Position numbers and translations under genes: made by a program. From contig NW_013653533.1 in the NCBI RefSeq assembly GCF_000499385.1, positions 1-40,326 of the forward strand: 40,326 nucleotides of DNA. Direction: 5' to 3'. Shown in pieces: positions 12,761-24,247 of this stretch. The stretch is from Eimeria necatrix. Its lineage: Eukaryota > Apicomplexa > Conoidasida > Eucoccidiorida > Eimeriidae. Position 1 is the first letter of the stretch. Each line of letters opens with the position of its first letter. Below the pieces are notes generated by a model. That model worked only from the letters and a program-made list of their open reading frames with translations, ran no database searches and was not told where the DNA came from.

Positions 12761-14400
12761 GATAGCAGTATGCATATGCAAAGAAAACCGAAATAATGGA
12801 TTTTTCGCGTTTGACTCATGCATTCTGTCATACCACTGTGTAAAACGAAGAGGCAGTTATAATCCGGCATGACGCGGCAATCAGCATGTACAAACGGCAA
12901 TAGCTCGCAGCAGCTGTGCGACGCTTTTTGTTCTTGCCCAAATGCCACTTGGTGTCTTGGATATCCTCGCTAGGGCGGTCCTCTTGTTTCGCGAAGGGCG
13001 TCAGACAATGAAATCCATTTACTAGAAACCTACCTCCTATCATAAATGACGCCGATAACCTGGCAGATAAAAAAATACAGCCTTGTGAGAAAATTCTTTA
13101 AAGGAAGTGGGTCCGATTTTGGAGGTACTAGCTTTAGCTTATCGCAAGCTAGCTTCCCAGTGTTCGACAGATGTGACAGCCTTGTTTCATTGAGTGCAAA
13201 GCCGCCATTCAGTAACGAAGTAGCATTGCTTCAGCGAAAACTTAGCATTTTCAACTTAAGTTGGTTCCAGCCTACAGCAGCAATACGCAAAAAAAGCAAA
13301 TTTCACGCTCAGCTGATCGAGCCACCTGAAATATTTTGCTACGCTAGGCAGTAAGCGACAAGGCAGGATAACAGATATATTGGCACATGCTCAGAGAATT
13401 GTGTCTACTGAAGATATTTTAGACAGAATCCCAAATCACTTGGTAAGCTACATACAGCCTGAAGGACAGCATGGGTAAAACAGGCGCCTGGAAGCCTCGG
13501 CATCAGTTCCGATTCCATGCAGCCCTGTACCATGTCGTTTCACTATTGATTTGCAGTGCTACATGAGATTGGAACATATATCAAGGCTCCTCTTCAAATT
13601 CGCCAAAGTGTTGCATAATGATTGTGTGCTTTCAGTTGCCTCGACAGAGTTCGCACTACTTTCAAAACCCAAACGCGATAAGACTCGCACGCGTATGGGA
13701 AGCGTCCAACATGCACATTTATGTCGCAAATGTGAAAAGCACTTATTCACTTGGCTGGCAGCAAAACCTCAAAACGTCTCACTGGTTCACATGTAGTAGT
13801 GTTGCATATCTGTACTACACGGTGCTGTAGCCCACTTCTTCTTGGCAGAAGACGCACCTTCTGGAACAATGCAAGGCTTCGCACTTGTGGGGCGAAAGCT
13901 ACGATTTAATGTAAAGATGGCCACAGGAAAAGGCAAGTGAAGACTGGCGTTTTTGACATCCTCCTCATATACGCGGGGACAGCGAAAGGATCAGGTGCAA
14001 TGGAGAAAAAAATGGGCTCTACCACAGTAAGCACATGTGAGACGACCTCAAGATCTCAGGATAAAGGACCGTGACACCGGAGGAAATTCAGCAGGCTCCA
14101 GTTGTACACTGACCCAGTAAATTTGTCAGCAGCGCCTAGTAAGAGGCCAACAGTCTCTGATATTTAATTTCTGTTGGCTCTGAAGAGCAGATATGTTGTG
14201 AAGTAAATTGAAGCCATCATTGCAAAAGTACGAGGGCGAGAAAATGTCTTTCCAGAAAAGTTTGCCTTGACATGTCGTTGGAAGGAAAGCATGATAAAAC
14301 AAGCAGCAAAGCGGTAGTTGCAAAAATGAAGCGAAAGAATATTATACATGTCAGCTGATTTCACAGCCGCTAACGAAATTGCAGTAATATTCCTGGCATA
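12761..14400. other. No recognisable gene
   Basis: Only short overlapping open frames on both strands (up to about 111 codons) and no RNA gene signature. I see nothing here that supports a specific feature. Confidence 0.55.
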
Positions 14401-14637
14401 TTGGGCTCGGGGATGAAGCTTTTGCTTAGCCACAAATATACTGGACTTAACTCATGCATCACGTGTAAGCACTGTCACAAAACAATAGGCTTTACGTTTG
14501 TCTCTAGTAAGCACCTGCGTGCTCATATTTTGATGCGTTGTGTCTGTCTACGCGACATACCATCTGCACCCGATTTTGCAGTGTGTTTTTGCACCGGCTC
14601 TTACTCAATGGGTTGCAAGTTACTCACTAACAATTAA
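14401..14637 (+). pseudogene. Possible remnant of a BED/C2H2-like zinc finger
   Basis: This plus-strand frame of about 79 codons has no convincing ATG of its own at the 5' edge. It encodes a Cys-x2-Cys pair (14464-14475), then 16 residues, then Leu-Arg-Ala-His with a closing Cys five residues after the His (ending at 14541). The spacing and the Leu-x-x-His element resemble BED-type fingers, which are common at the N-terminus of hAT transposases, or a C2HC finger. Nothing downstream looks like a transposase catalytic or dimerisation domain, and I found no terminal inverted repeats. The window is rich in Cys codons, so chance is a real alternative. Confidence 0.2.
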
Positions 14638-16779
14638 GCGTTAGCCTTTGTTCTTTGCAAAAGTCAAACGTTGACAAGCAACGCCGTGACGGCAAAAATT
14701 TAATAAGCATCATCGCACATTCTGAAGTTGTTTTGTGGACAACATATAACATTTTGTGGTTATCAGTTACCTGGGCTAATGCGACCCGGAGAAGCGGCCA
14801 GATTTACGCTAAGGTCGCCGCAGAGACCTCGGTCCGAATCTCACTATATTTAAGGTCCTAAAACATATGGAAAACTGCACAGCACGTGGCGCCAGATTGC
14901 CGCGTATGCTTGAAGAAACATGTTGAGCCTTACAGAGGCTCAATCTCCATGAAAAATTCATATGCAGACCATTGCACAACGTGGTATAAAGCAGAACCAG
15001 CTAGCGGTATCAATTGCTTGCTGCAAATAAAAAAACGAGTTGTGCTGTTTTAAATGAAGACATCAGCCTACAGTCTATATCAGATTCAGCATCGAGAACA
15101 GCGATTATCTTCATTCCTATCCACACCGGTTCGTAAAGATCTGCATTGCCAAAAGTAGCATCTCCCGGTTACAATACAAAAATATGCATACAGTGTTCTA
15201 GAACCAGAGCTGTCGCTTAGTTGCTGGCGATTGCAGAGCCAATGTCATGTACTCAGTTGCATCAAAACACAGCTCATTTTACCGAGGCACCAACTTGCAT
15301 ATACTACGAAACGCCTTCAGAGCATATTCCGCTAAATGCGAAGATAGCTTGCACGCTGTGCTCGAATTTAGCAAAATTCGATCTTCACAAATGTTTCCAA
15401 ATTTGAAATGTGCTAGCGTTAATTGTATCGAGATAACCGATGCAGCACGCGTTGACGGCGGAACACACAAGCTGCAAAAGATTCGAGATCAGTAGTGCAA
15501 CTGGATCTTCAGCGTGTGCAAATGTGGAGCAATAAATAATGACTTGAGGTAGCCATCGTGCTGCTGTCCTCAGAAAATTGTGTTCTGCGTCCTACTGCAA
15601 GTTGCCAGGGTGTGCCTTATTTGAATCATAAATGTTACGGCATGGTACTTTAGAAGTACATTTGTTGTTATTTTTGTTGAGAATTGGAGAGCTACCAGTG
15701 CAACAAATTGTGTCTATTCATGCTACTGAAAAGCCCATCCTTGTTTTGCTTTTACGTAGAGTACACTTCAGCGTACAGTTAACGCCTGCATATTTGCTCA
15801 CTTGCTGCAGCAATGTGGAAGCCGCATCCTGCATAATACGGAATACGTTGCTCTATCGCGCGTCAACATCACATGTTTTCTAGGGCCAGCCATTGCCTTC
15901 ACAACATGAAGCTTACTTTCCAAAGGTTGAAGACAGCATCTTCTGGCTTAAGAAGCAGCATACAGTGCCTCAGGGTAAGCCTTTTGCATAATGAGGCTTT
16001 AAAAGACTTCAAGTAGCCTTTAGCCAAATCCAGAAGACACACTTGCGGCCATAGCATTGATGACTGGTATGAGCTGCATTTCAAGTCAAATTATCTGCGA
16101 CAGCTTTCCGTGAAAAAGCACAAATGCAAGCCAAGCACGTGCCCTCCCTGTATTTGTTGCCTGGATCTGAAAAAACTGTTGAAGATGCTAGGATGCTCCC
16201 AATACAATGCTGCAATTTTTGTGCGCCCTCAAAATAGCGAAAAGTATCACCTATATCAATACAAAGGGCACTGATAAAAAGCTTACTTCCTACAAGACGG
16301 GAAAGCGTAAAAAAAAAGAACCGCATAGTGCTCCACCTGTAGCCAGATAAGCTTTATATGACAAAGGTACTGCCACGACTTCCGAAGTTGACGGCAAAGA
16401 TCTTTGCAAAGCCACAAAACATGGAATATCGTTTGCGAATCTTTTTACTTGGGTTTCGCGGACTAATCCAATTCAGTTCGTTCCTCTACCAATGCAGAGC
16501 AGAGGAAATATAAAAAACCGATGCATCGCGAGTATCGCACAGTAGCTGTTGGAACAGCAAACGGATCTGAGGGCCAATGACAGATTCAAAGATCTTGCAT
16601 GCTCACTGCTTGAGTATGCGTTCACACATCTTCCAGACATCTGGACTCTGTAGAAAATGCTGGGCAGTCAACGATTGTTAGTCTGGAATCTGAAAAGCAG
16701 AGTATGCCTTGTATAAAATTGAGCTGCAAGCGCTGCTTGTAGCGAGCGAGTCGTCACCTGGCAAACAAACTCCGCAGCA
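14638..16779. other. No recognisable gene
   Basis: Short open frames only (none above about 83 codons). The one structural element I can point to is the hairpin at 14923-14943. Confidence 0.55.
14923..14943. repeat. 8-bp perfect hairpin
   Basis: TTGAGCCT and AGGCTCAA form a perfect 8-bp stem around the loop TACAG. No T-run follows, so it does not look like a bacterial-type terminator, and it is not next to a recognised gene. Confidence 0.5.
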
Positions 16780-17717
16780 ATAAACAGTCAGGCACATGCT
16801 GCCCACTAGACGCGAAGATAACAAGCTCAAAAGAATAAAAGTGATCGCATGTAAAGTTTATGCAAAGGACTATGGAACATGAAGATGAATATACAGCAAG
16901 GTTTTGCAGATATAAGTGCCTGCGTCTCGAAAGCAGTCAATACATCGAGCCACTTACTGTGCAACGCAAAAGCAGCGATACGATTATCCAAGATATCGTC
17001 ACACATTCCTCAATGCGAATTTCACTGACTTCTTCCCTGAAAGCAGCTTAAAACGAAATTACTCAAAAGCAACCATCGAAGTGATAGCTTGCCTACTATG
17101 CCAAATGTTTCTTGACCCGCCAGCAAAGCTTTGAGCCGTCTGAAGCGCCCGTGCGTCTAACGTCAAGAAACGGGGAACCCGTATTGCATATATATATATA
17201 TATATATGTCCCTGAGAACGCACTTTCTGGGTCATTGGCACGAAACAAATGAATGCGATAAACATAAAGCATTTTGCTCAAATCGCACAAACCGTCCATT
17301 AAGCAAGAGTGTCGGCCATGTGCCAGAGCACAAGACTGTAATGCCAAATCCTGCCTGAAAGCAGAGAGCGAATGCTCATGCGGACTCTGTTTGCATGCTG
17401 CGCGCTAAGCCGATACGGAATGCGGCAATGCTCCCACTTGCAAAAGCTCCAGACCTTTTGGTTCTTCAGGCAACTCCCCAACGGCAGCAAAAGCCTATGC
17501 CCAGGAAAATGTGCATAGAGCAGTGAATGAGAATTATGCTGGTGTTCGTACGCTAGCAAAGCATATTCCTGTTTACGCTGCGGGAACACGATCGCTCGAC
17601 TTTGAGATGCGTATTCGAAGAGACACAACGATTGCTAACAAGGAGCAAAGTGCGGACTGTATCTCCTGAAAATTCAACATACAATCTAGCCTCGATGGTA
17701 AGTTGATCGTTAAAGCC
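16780..17717 (+). repeat. Diverged dispersed repeat, copy A
   Basis: This segment aligns with 19168-19855 in direct orientation. Anchors include GTTTTGC (16901 against about 19286), CCATTAAGC (17296 against 19675) and CACAAGACTGTAAT (17329 against 19709). The offset stays near 2380-2388 for more than 500 bases, so that part is almost gap-free. After 17342 copy A carries about 240 bases that copy B lacks, and the alignment resumes near CAATCTAGC (17682 against 19820, offset 2138). Many substitutions separate the copies, which points to an old duplication or an old transposon family. Copy A also holds an (AT)10 microsatellite that is absent from copy B. No protein domain is visible. Confidence 0.75.
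17188..17207. repeat. (AT)10 microsatellite
   Basis: Ten uninterrupted AT dinucleotides inside repeat copy A. The matching position in copy B reads as ordinary sequence, so this microsatellite expanded after the two copies separated. Confidence 0.9.
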
Positions 17718-18414
17718 TGAACTAGCGTTTTGGTGAATACGGACGTGCAACTAATGGCCCCAAAAATGTACGCTCCGGCGCCATTACAAATCGGACCGAA
17801 TATGCCGGATTGCCCAGCTGTAGCGTCAAGCACACAACGTTTGGACACTAATGCGCTATACGAATTAATTGATTGATTTGGCTAAGAAGGCATGGAAACG
17901 TCTACATGCTGCACTTCTCTAAGGCACACAGAAGGCGAATGGAAGCTGAAAGAATTAGTCTGTTTTTTTCTGAGACTCTACTCCTGCATGCATTTTCGAT
18001 CAGCTTGGAGACTATTCCAAAACACTTTCCTTGTTGATAAAGCTACATTCGCAAACCTGAATAATAATGCTGGTTCTTAATCCACCTCCCGATTCGTGTG
18101 TGCCGTTTGCAAGACTCGTCGTTTATTAACGGACTTCCTGATGTTTTGATGGCGCTGCATAGTAAAATGCGCTCTATCCATTTGCAGACACATGCTTGTG
18201 TAATGTTGTGTTTTCATTTAAGGCGATTCTGTGCATGCTTTTATTCGCAGAGGCGCCCCCTGTTGCTTACTTTTGAAAAAGTTACTCTTGTCATTGCTTC
18301 TTTTGGACAAGCTGTTGCTTTATGCTTAACCTTAGTCGAGAAAACACAACGCATTCGCTAACGTGACTCGACACGAAGCCCAATTATACAACCCTGTGAT
18401 GCTTGTGCAAACTG

Positions 18415-18543
18415 TGCATGGCTGCAGATCCTGGCACACACTTGTATGCGGATTGGGTGCCGCACAGAATTGTGTGTCAGCATTTGCAGCAATCGAAAGT
18501 TCCAGGATTTGCATGACTGCAAATCCTGGCACAGGTGCTTGTG
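18415..18543 (+). repeat. Direct duplication of about 31-34 bp, 95 bp apart
   Basis: TGCATGGCTGCAGATCCTGG at 18415 recurs as TGCATGACTGCAAATCCTGG at 18510, and both copies run on through CACA to a CTTGT element. The second copy has a short insertion before CTTGT and forms the right arm of the palindrome at 18502-18529. The sequence between the copies is unrelated. Confidence 0.7.
18502..18529. repeat. Perfect 12-bp inverted repeat with a 4-nt loop
   Basis: CCAGGATTTGCA (18502-18513) and TGCAAATCCTGG (18518-18529) are exact reverse complements separated by TGAC. This is the longest perfect short-loop palindrome I noticed in the window. It could form a cruciform or an RNA hairpin, or could be a symmetrical protein-binding site. 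No adjacent gene helps to decide. Confidence 0.85.
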
Positions 18544-19167
18544 TAGCTAGATCTATCTGTGCGGACGCCGAAGGGATCTGCGGAAGAAGCAGGCAAGAGC
18601 CGAGATGGTCTCGGCCACATACTTTCTGAAGTGATGACAGATTCGCTATTTTGCCACCGCTGTGGTGTTACACATACATGCAATTGTTGGGTCTGCAAAG
18701 ACTTTCAGGCTGCTTGGAGCACAGTAAGCGACCCGGAGACTCTTCGGCATTATCCTTTCGTAATAATGACCTTTCCCCTTGTTGGCGTGAACTCCGTGCT
18801 TGTATAGTATGCCTCATTACCTTTTTCTCATCACCATTTTCTTTGAAGACTAAGGAAGTACGGGACCCCACTCTGCAGTCTATTTCGCATTGCGAAATTC
18901 GCAATTTACCTGCGAAACTTCTTGCAAAATTCGTCTCAACAAGAACAATCGCGTTGGAGCAACAGGATTGTGAAGACAGTGAGGCTACCTGACAATGTGG
19001 GTTTGCCTCTAGTTTGAAGGGTTCTGTTATCTTTACGTCTGACTGGTTGCTTTCTTCAACGCTTTGCCATAGTTATTAATTATGTTGAGTTCACTACAGT
19101 AAAAGAAAAATGAAGATGAGCAACGGAAGGAGTGTGTAGCTTTGCACGCTTAGACTTATTGTAGCTT

Positions 19168-19855
19168 CGATAAACCCACAGGCACTGGCTGGGAGGGTGT
19201 GAACGATGCACTGTCTAATCTAGCAGTAATCTAACAGGAAACAACTGCAAAGAAGCACCAAACGCGAAAGCGAATGAAAAGCGAAGTTTTGCAAACCTCG
19301 TAGCTTGCATCCTTGAAATCGTGATCACGGCAAATCGCTATCTCTACACAGCAAGAGGAGCGGAATGATGATCTAAGATATTGTCAGCCATAACCTGACA
19401 AAAGCATTCACTGAGTTATTTCTTGAAAGTGGCTAAAGGCTAAAATACTCAACAGCTTCCACCCAACTGACATGCTGCTTGCTTCTCACAAAATTCACCT
19501 TTGCTAACCTCCCAGCAAAGCATTGCGCGCCCTAAACTTAGGTTTTCGCTTCGGATGATAAGAAAACGGGAGCCCTACTGAGAAATATTGCTCAGAACGC
19601 ACTTCCTACCTCATGTGCACGAAAGAAATATGTGAGACAAACATGAAGCAGTTTCTCCAAGCGAAGCAGATCATCCATTAAGCCAGAGCGTCCGCCAAGT
19701 ACCGAAATCACAAGACTGTAATATCAACATTTGCTCGAGTACAGGTTGCGTGCTTGTCTATGGGTCCCAAAAGTTGTCAACAGGAAGCATAATGTTCTAC
19801 TTCCCGAATTCTTAACACACAATCTAGCTCCAATGATGCTTAGATTCCTGACGTC
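19168..19855 (+). repeat. Diverged dispersed repeat, copy B
   Basis: Second copy of the repeat at 16780-17717, in the same orientation and about 1.45 kb downstream of the end of copy A. Compared with A it lacks about 240 bases after the CACAAGACTGTAAT anchor, and it lacks the AT microsatellite. Both edges are approximate because similarity fades rather than stopping at a sharp boundary. I saw no terminal inverted repeats or target-site duplication. Confidence 0.75.
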
Positions 19856-20804
19856 TGAGGTCGCGCACTGGAGTCTTCTTGGAAAACTGTGATGCTGAGA
19901 ATGAGCGATTCCTCTAGACCAGAGAATATGGGTTTAGCAAAGCCGCAATATCTCTAGACGTGCAAAACTACGCAGTTATTCATTTTGCCGCTCATCGTCA
20001 CTTTCCGTCTCTTGTGGTGAACGTAACACACGTGACACTCTAGACAGACGTAAAGACGAAGAGCATTCCTTCAAGCAAATGGAGTGAGGCCCACATTGTG
20101 AGGTGGCCTTGATAACTTAGATGCGTCTGTGCAAGTCAATCACATGTACGTTGCTGCCTGCAAGCAATCGAATTTGCAAAAGCTTCCGTCTTACCTAAAG
20201 AAAGGTCTTCTCCTGTTCGTGTAGTCATTTGCATTTAAGTCTAGAGACAAGAAACACGGCCGGTCTGCGAAAAGTTGCGTATGGCAATACGTGTCGACCA
20301 GAAAATGCCTAAATGTCTTTGGGTGCATTATTCTGACGCTGTGCTGAAGAAGCAAAAATGTTTCTCGCCAAATCACTAACATTATGCAATTATACTATTA
20401 AAAGGCACTTTTGAGACTGCTGCACCGAGGGACTGTTCTTGCCCGCTACATACTTGCTTGAGCAAAATCCACGTCTCGCAGAAAGTGCCATATAGCGAAT
20501 CGTGCGTTCTCTATACTAACTGATAAGAATACGTAAAAGTGTCCCGTGGCACTCCACTTGCTTGAATCTGGAAGCACCATTGCAGTCGGATATGCGTATT
20601 TTTGTACTGCTTGCTAAACTGCCCACTGAGCAGCAGAAACTAGCGTTTCCATAGCACGCAGAGCTTCTATCCTCGCAGTGTCCATCAAAAAGCCGTTTGA
20701 GCACGAGTGCTGTCAAAGCGCCCAAGGCTGAGCTTTGGTCTGCGCATCAATGCTGCCAAAGTTGAGCCTCTGGTGCGTTGTTTGCTTCGAAGCGCTGGAA
20801 ATGC

Positions 20805-20858
20805 GAATCATTCACTATCAAAGGAAAGTGTGAATCATTTACTATCCAAGGAAAGTGG
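20805..20858 (+). repeat. 27-bp tandem duplication
   Basis: Two adjacent 27-bp units, each beginning GAATCATT and ending GGAAAGTG plus one base, differ at only three positions. The unit is nine codons long, so in the plus frame through it the peptide Leu-Ser-Lys-Glu-Ser appears twice. Confidence 0.9.
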
Positions 20859-23800
20859 AGCTATACTGAAGCGATTGTGTAGTTTGTACGCCACTCAGTG
20901 CGAGCTATTAGGTTAGGCATAAGCATACCTGGAAAGGCACCTACGTGCAAAAGGTCGCCAACGTTTCGCGGTAGATAATTAATGGCGAGTTCATCAAAGG
21001 TTTTTCGTTCACAAGGCACTGCTAATACAAAATCATTACAAACGAATTCGAAAAGACCGGAGTTAGTCATAGTTCCTCACAGTATCGAGCCTTTTGGACA
21101 TGGATAACATTGCATGCAGACAGGCTGCAGAACTCCATAGCGAAACGCTTACTGAGTCAACCCGGCGATTAGCAGTTGTAAATATTGACAAAAAACGTAG
21201 AGAACTTATGCTACCATATTTATGAGCTTGCATGGTGTTCTGTTACCCAGAAAAATTGTAGTGAGTAAAGGAACGCGTAGGATAGTTATAATACGTAAGT
21301 TTGAAAAAAGGACTGCAGTGAAGTCACATAAAGGCAAGGCTTGCCTGTATTGTGTATGCATTACAGCATTACTCGATATGGCTGAAAGCCATGCAGAAAG
21401 ATCTCCAGTGGTATTTTTTTTGGTGGAAAAACGCAGGCTATGTAAGAGCCCCTAGAGGTCTGGCACCTAGAGAGGCACAGACGTTTTCTGGTGGGCTCTG
21501 ATTTGGAGATGCCTTGCTAAACATGATATTTCGGAATATGTGGGACGACTATTCGTGGAAACTGGCTGGATGCATTAAAATTCTAAAACATACTGCCCTC
21601 TAGAAGTCCTTTCTGGACGCCATCTGATTTCTAGCAACTTTACTTAGCCAGTCTGCCTTTCTCAGGATGCTACCGCGTGCTTATCACTAATGTCTTAAAA
21701 TAGCACTCCACCAAGAACTTTATTGGACAACGTTGTATATTATCTGATAGAACTAAGAGAGTTCGACAAATGTGAGTTCAAAGGCGGTCAGCGAGCGTCT
21801 TCGGCTCGGGCTTACTGTCTTTATTGTGAATGGGCAACTCGTTCATCTCGATTCGTATTTGCCCCACTGCTCTTCAAAAACGTGAAAGCAACACACGTTG
21901 GAAAGGTTGACTGCAATCTATTGTTCAAAAGTGCGCGCTTCCCCGTCATATTCTCATGGACCATCTTTTTCGATTCGTAATGTTGCCGTGCCTTAGGGAT
22001 TCCGTTGTAACACTACAAATAGCTTAATGCTGCTGATACAAGCGCTTGTCATGTGCACAGTTTAAATATTTCTCGCAACATGTGCCGCAGTTGGCCGTGT
22101 CAGGAAGGAAGACGCGACGGCAAAAAGTTGCATTCATACCTTGACGCAGTTTCTGATAGATAGCATACGCTTATTTGTCCAAGAGCGTGACACTTGAAAA
22201 TTTGTATAGACCAGCTGTAAGAAAAAATTATAAGAATACGGTAAAAGACAAATTTATGCCAATTTGCCAACCTGATGTGCAACCGCTAGCGGCGAAAGCA
22301 ATGAAGGCATTTATAGGCGCTGTTTAACTAACACTAATGAGAGCATTGGCCGTACTTTCTATAGATACAACCACAAAATTTTTAGGATCAATGCGGAACG
22401 CAAGTATTGTAGCCATGAATCCTTTTCATTGCGCGGTTTGTTCAATCACTTCGGTCAGCGGGCTTTTGATGCTCTGTGATGCTAGTAACTTTATTGCCCT
22501 CATGTGCTTTTCAGGAACAATGATCAGCATTAATGATATTCCTTGCTCTAAGAAGGAAATGTTAGGTTTGAGCAAGCATTTTTCAAGGGGAAACAGTAGA
22601 AAATATGCTTACTTGTCGCTGCCTGGAGACTACTGCATGTCTACCGCTTTTCCATGAATGTATTGAAATTTTGCGAAAGATATGGCAACGGTTTCATTGG
22701 GCGTTACACCAAGACTGGGTAAAATGCCATATTCGTGCCTTTCTCTAGATGGCTACAAATATATACATATATATTCGTCCACTTCTCTGGATTTGCTTGC
22801 ACGTCAAGGAGAGTGAAGTGAACAGCAGATGACGCACACAATATGCTGGTATCCTCAGCGCGTCATACTTCCGTTGGTTCTGGTAGCACTGCCTTTCTTC
22901 CAGTTCCAATTTTTCGTATGAAGATAAGTGTAGGGCACGCCGACATAAACATCTAGTGCCAAATAGCATAAGCGAAGGCTGCTAGGACTTAGGCCACAAA
23001 CATCAAAGATTTTTCAAAAACTAGCTTCGAAGGAGTCATGTAACATCGTTTTTCGCCGTTCTGGTGAGGTCAGGTGAGTTCATAAGCCATGATGGTTGTT
23101 ACGAAGTTTTTGTGAAGGCATTTCGTTTACTCTGTTCGAGGACTACAGCTAATTAAACGTACTGCAGCACACTTTGCAAGCTGAAGGTGCCTTGCATATT
23201 TACGTTTTATCTCTGTGACAACAATGTTAGGGTACGCACCCTCTTTCACACGCCGGAGGCATATACTGACCAAAGCTACTTCTCTTGGTGCCAAAATGAA
23301 CCCTCCATAAATATAACAAATTAGTGAAGCATCGGCACACGTCCACCACAAGACAAAAGTATACACAGCCCACTCCATAACATTAAGCACTAGAGCTGCG
23401 AATAGGTGGCCAATATCACTCAAAACAATATGGCTCAAAAGAAGAAAGCTGTGATTTCAAGTGGACTCTAATATTCTGTCGCAACGGGGGCATGCTTACT
23501 TGAGCTGCACACTTCTGGTATGCTATTCTGCCAAGTTTTTATTTCTTCTCCTAGGTGTTTGAAGCGAGCCGCCCTTGTTTCGCTAGTGCTAATCGCGCGT
23601 CGAAGGCGCATTGCACAGAGTTATAGTAATACGTTTTTCCGTTGGCCAGAGCTGCCGTTGAGTTAAAAGAATATTTGGTGCGTTGTGTAGGCAATTGATG
23701 AGCCCAAGCAGGGGAAGACACATTCAGTTAAAGGTGCGGTGTGCTCCTAGTCGCCAAATTACACTGAAAGGATCTGAACGCAGTAAGAAAGAGACTGGTC

Positions 23801-24227
23801 GTAGAAACAGCCGTCACAATAACCATGATGACCGCGAACAGCGTGACCCATTAATAATTCTGAAAGGGATTTCATGCGAGAGTAGCATACTAACTAGAAC
23901 AAAGTTACGTTCTCGGAGACAGTCACAAAATGCTTGCTGCAGTCATGAAACGTCCAGATGAAACGAATAAGCTTCTGCTGGTTCTGTAAGAGCAATTGCA
24001 CAGTACGCGCATACCTTGAACACAGCACGCAGTCATCGCCTCTAAACTGCCGATTCTCAGAATTCTGCATCTCATTCTGGTTTCAGAATATATCTAGGTG
24101 CCGCTGCTCAACATCTTAGTAGCTCTTTGCATGTGGCATATGTTTCAATTATACACACGAGGATTCGAGTGCCAAGCTTTCTATTGAAACGCCACGTGGT
24201 GGGCACTTTACTTGGTGAAATCCTGCG

Positions 24228-24247
24228 TTAGGCTCGGTTAGGCTCGG
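24228..24247 (+). repeat. 10-bp unit repeated twice
   Basis: TTAGGCTCGG occurs twice back to back with no mismatch. It is superficially similar to a telomere-type unit but is isolated and not extended. Confidence 0.85.

Larger units (their letters stand above)
17718..19167. other. No recognisable gene; contains a palindrome and a 95-bp-spaced duplication
   Basis: Overlapping short frames on both strands, the longest about 113 codons at 18651-18992. A plus-strand frame at 18559-18807 carries five Cys residues in a Cys-x2-Cys, Cys-x-Cys-x2-Cys arrangement but matches no zinc-binding fold I can name. The structured part is 18415-18543, listed separately. Confidence 0.5.

Noticed and set aside
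17188..17207. AT run as a promoter TATA element
   Set aside because: It is a plain microsatellite inside a dispersed repeat, with no gene beside it.
18559..18807. Cys-rich plus-strand frame as a zinc ribbon
   Set aside because: The Cys spacing does not match a ribbon, RING or PHD pattern that I know, and the frame overlaps other open frames of similar length.
21222..21980. Two Cys-Leu-Tyr-Cys frames (21222-21455 and 21723-21980) as a pair of BED fingers
   Set aside because: The first has no closing His/Cys pair at the right distance, and the second fits only loosely. Cys-x2-Cys is frequent in this window because TGC/TGT words are common.
24228..24247. TTAGGCTCGG doublet as an interstitial telomere
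   Set aside because: Only two units, and the sequence differs from TTTAGGG-type telomeres known in apicomplexans.
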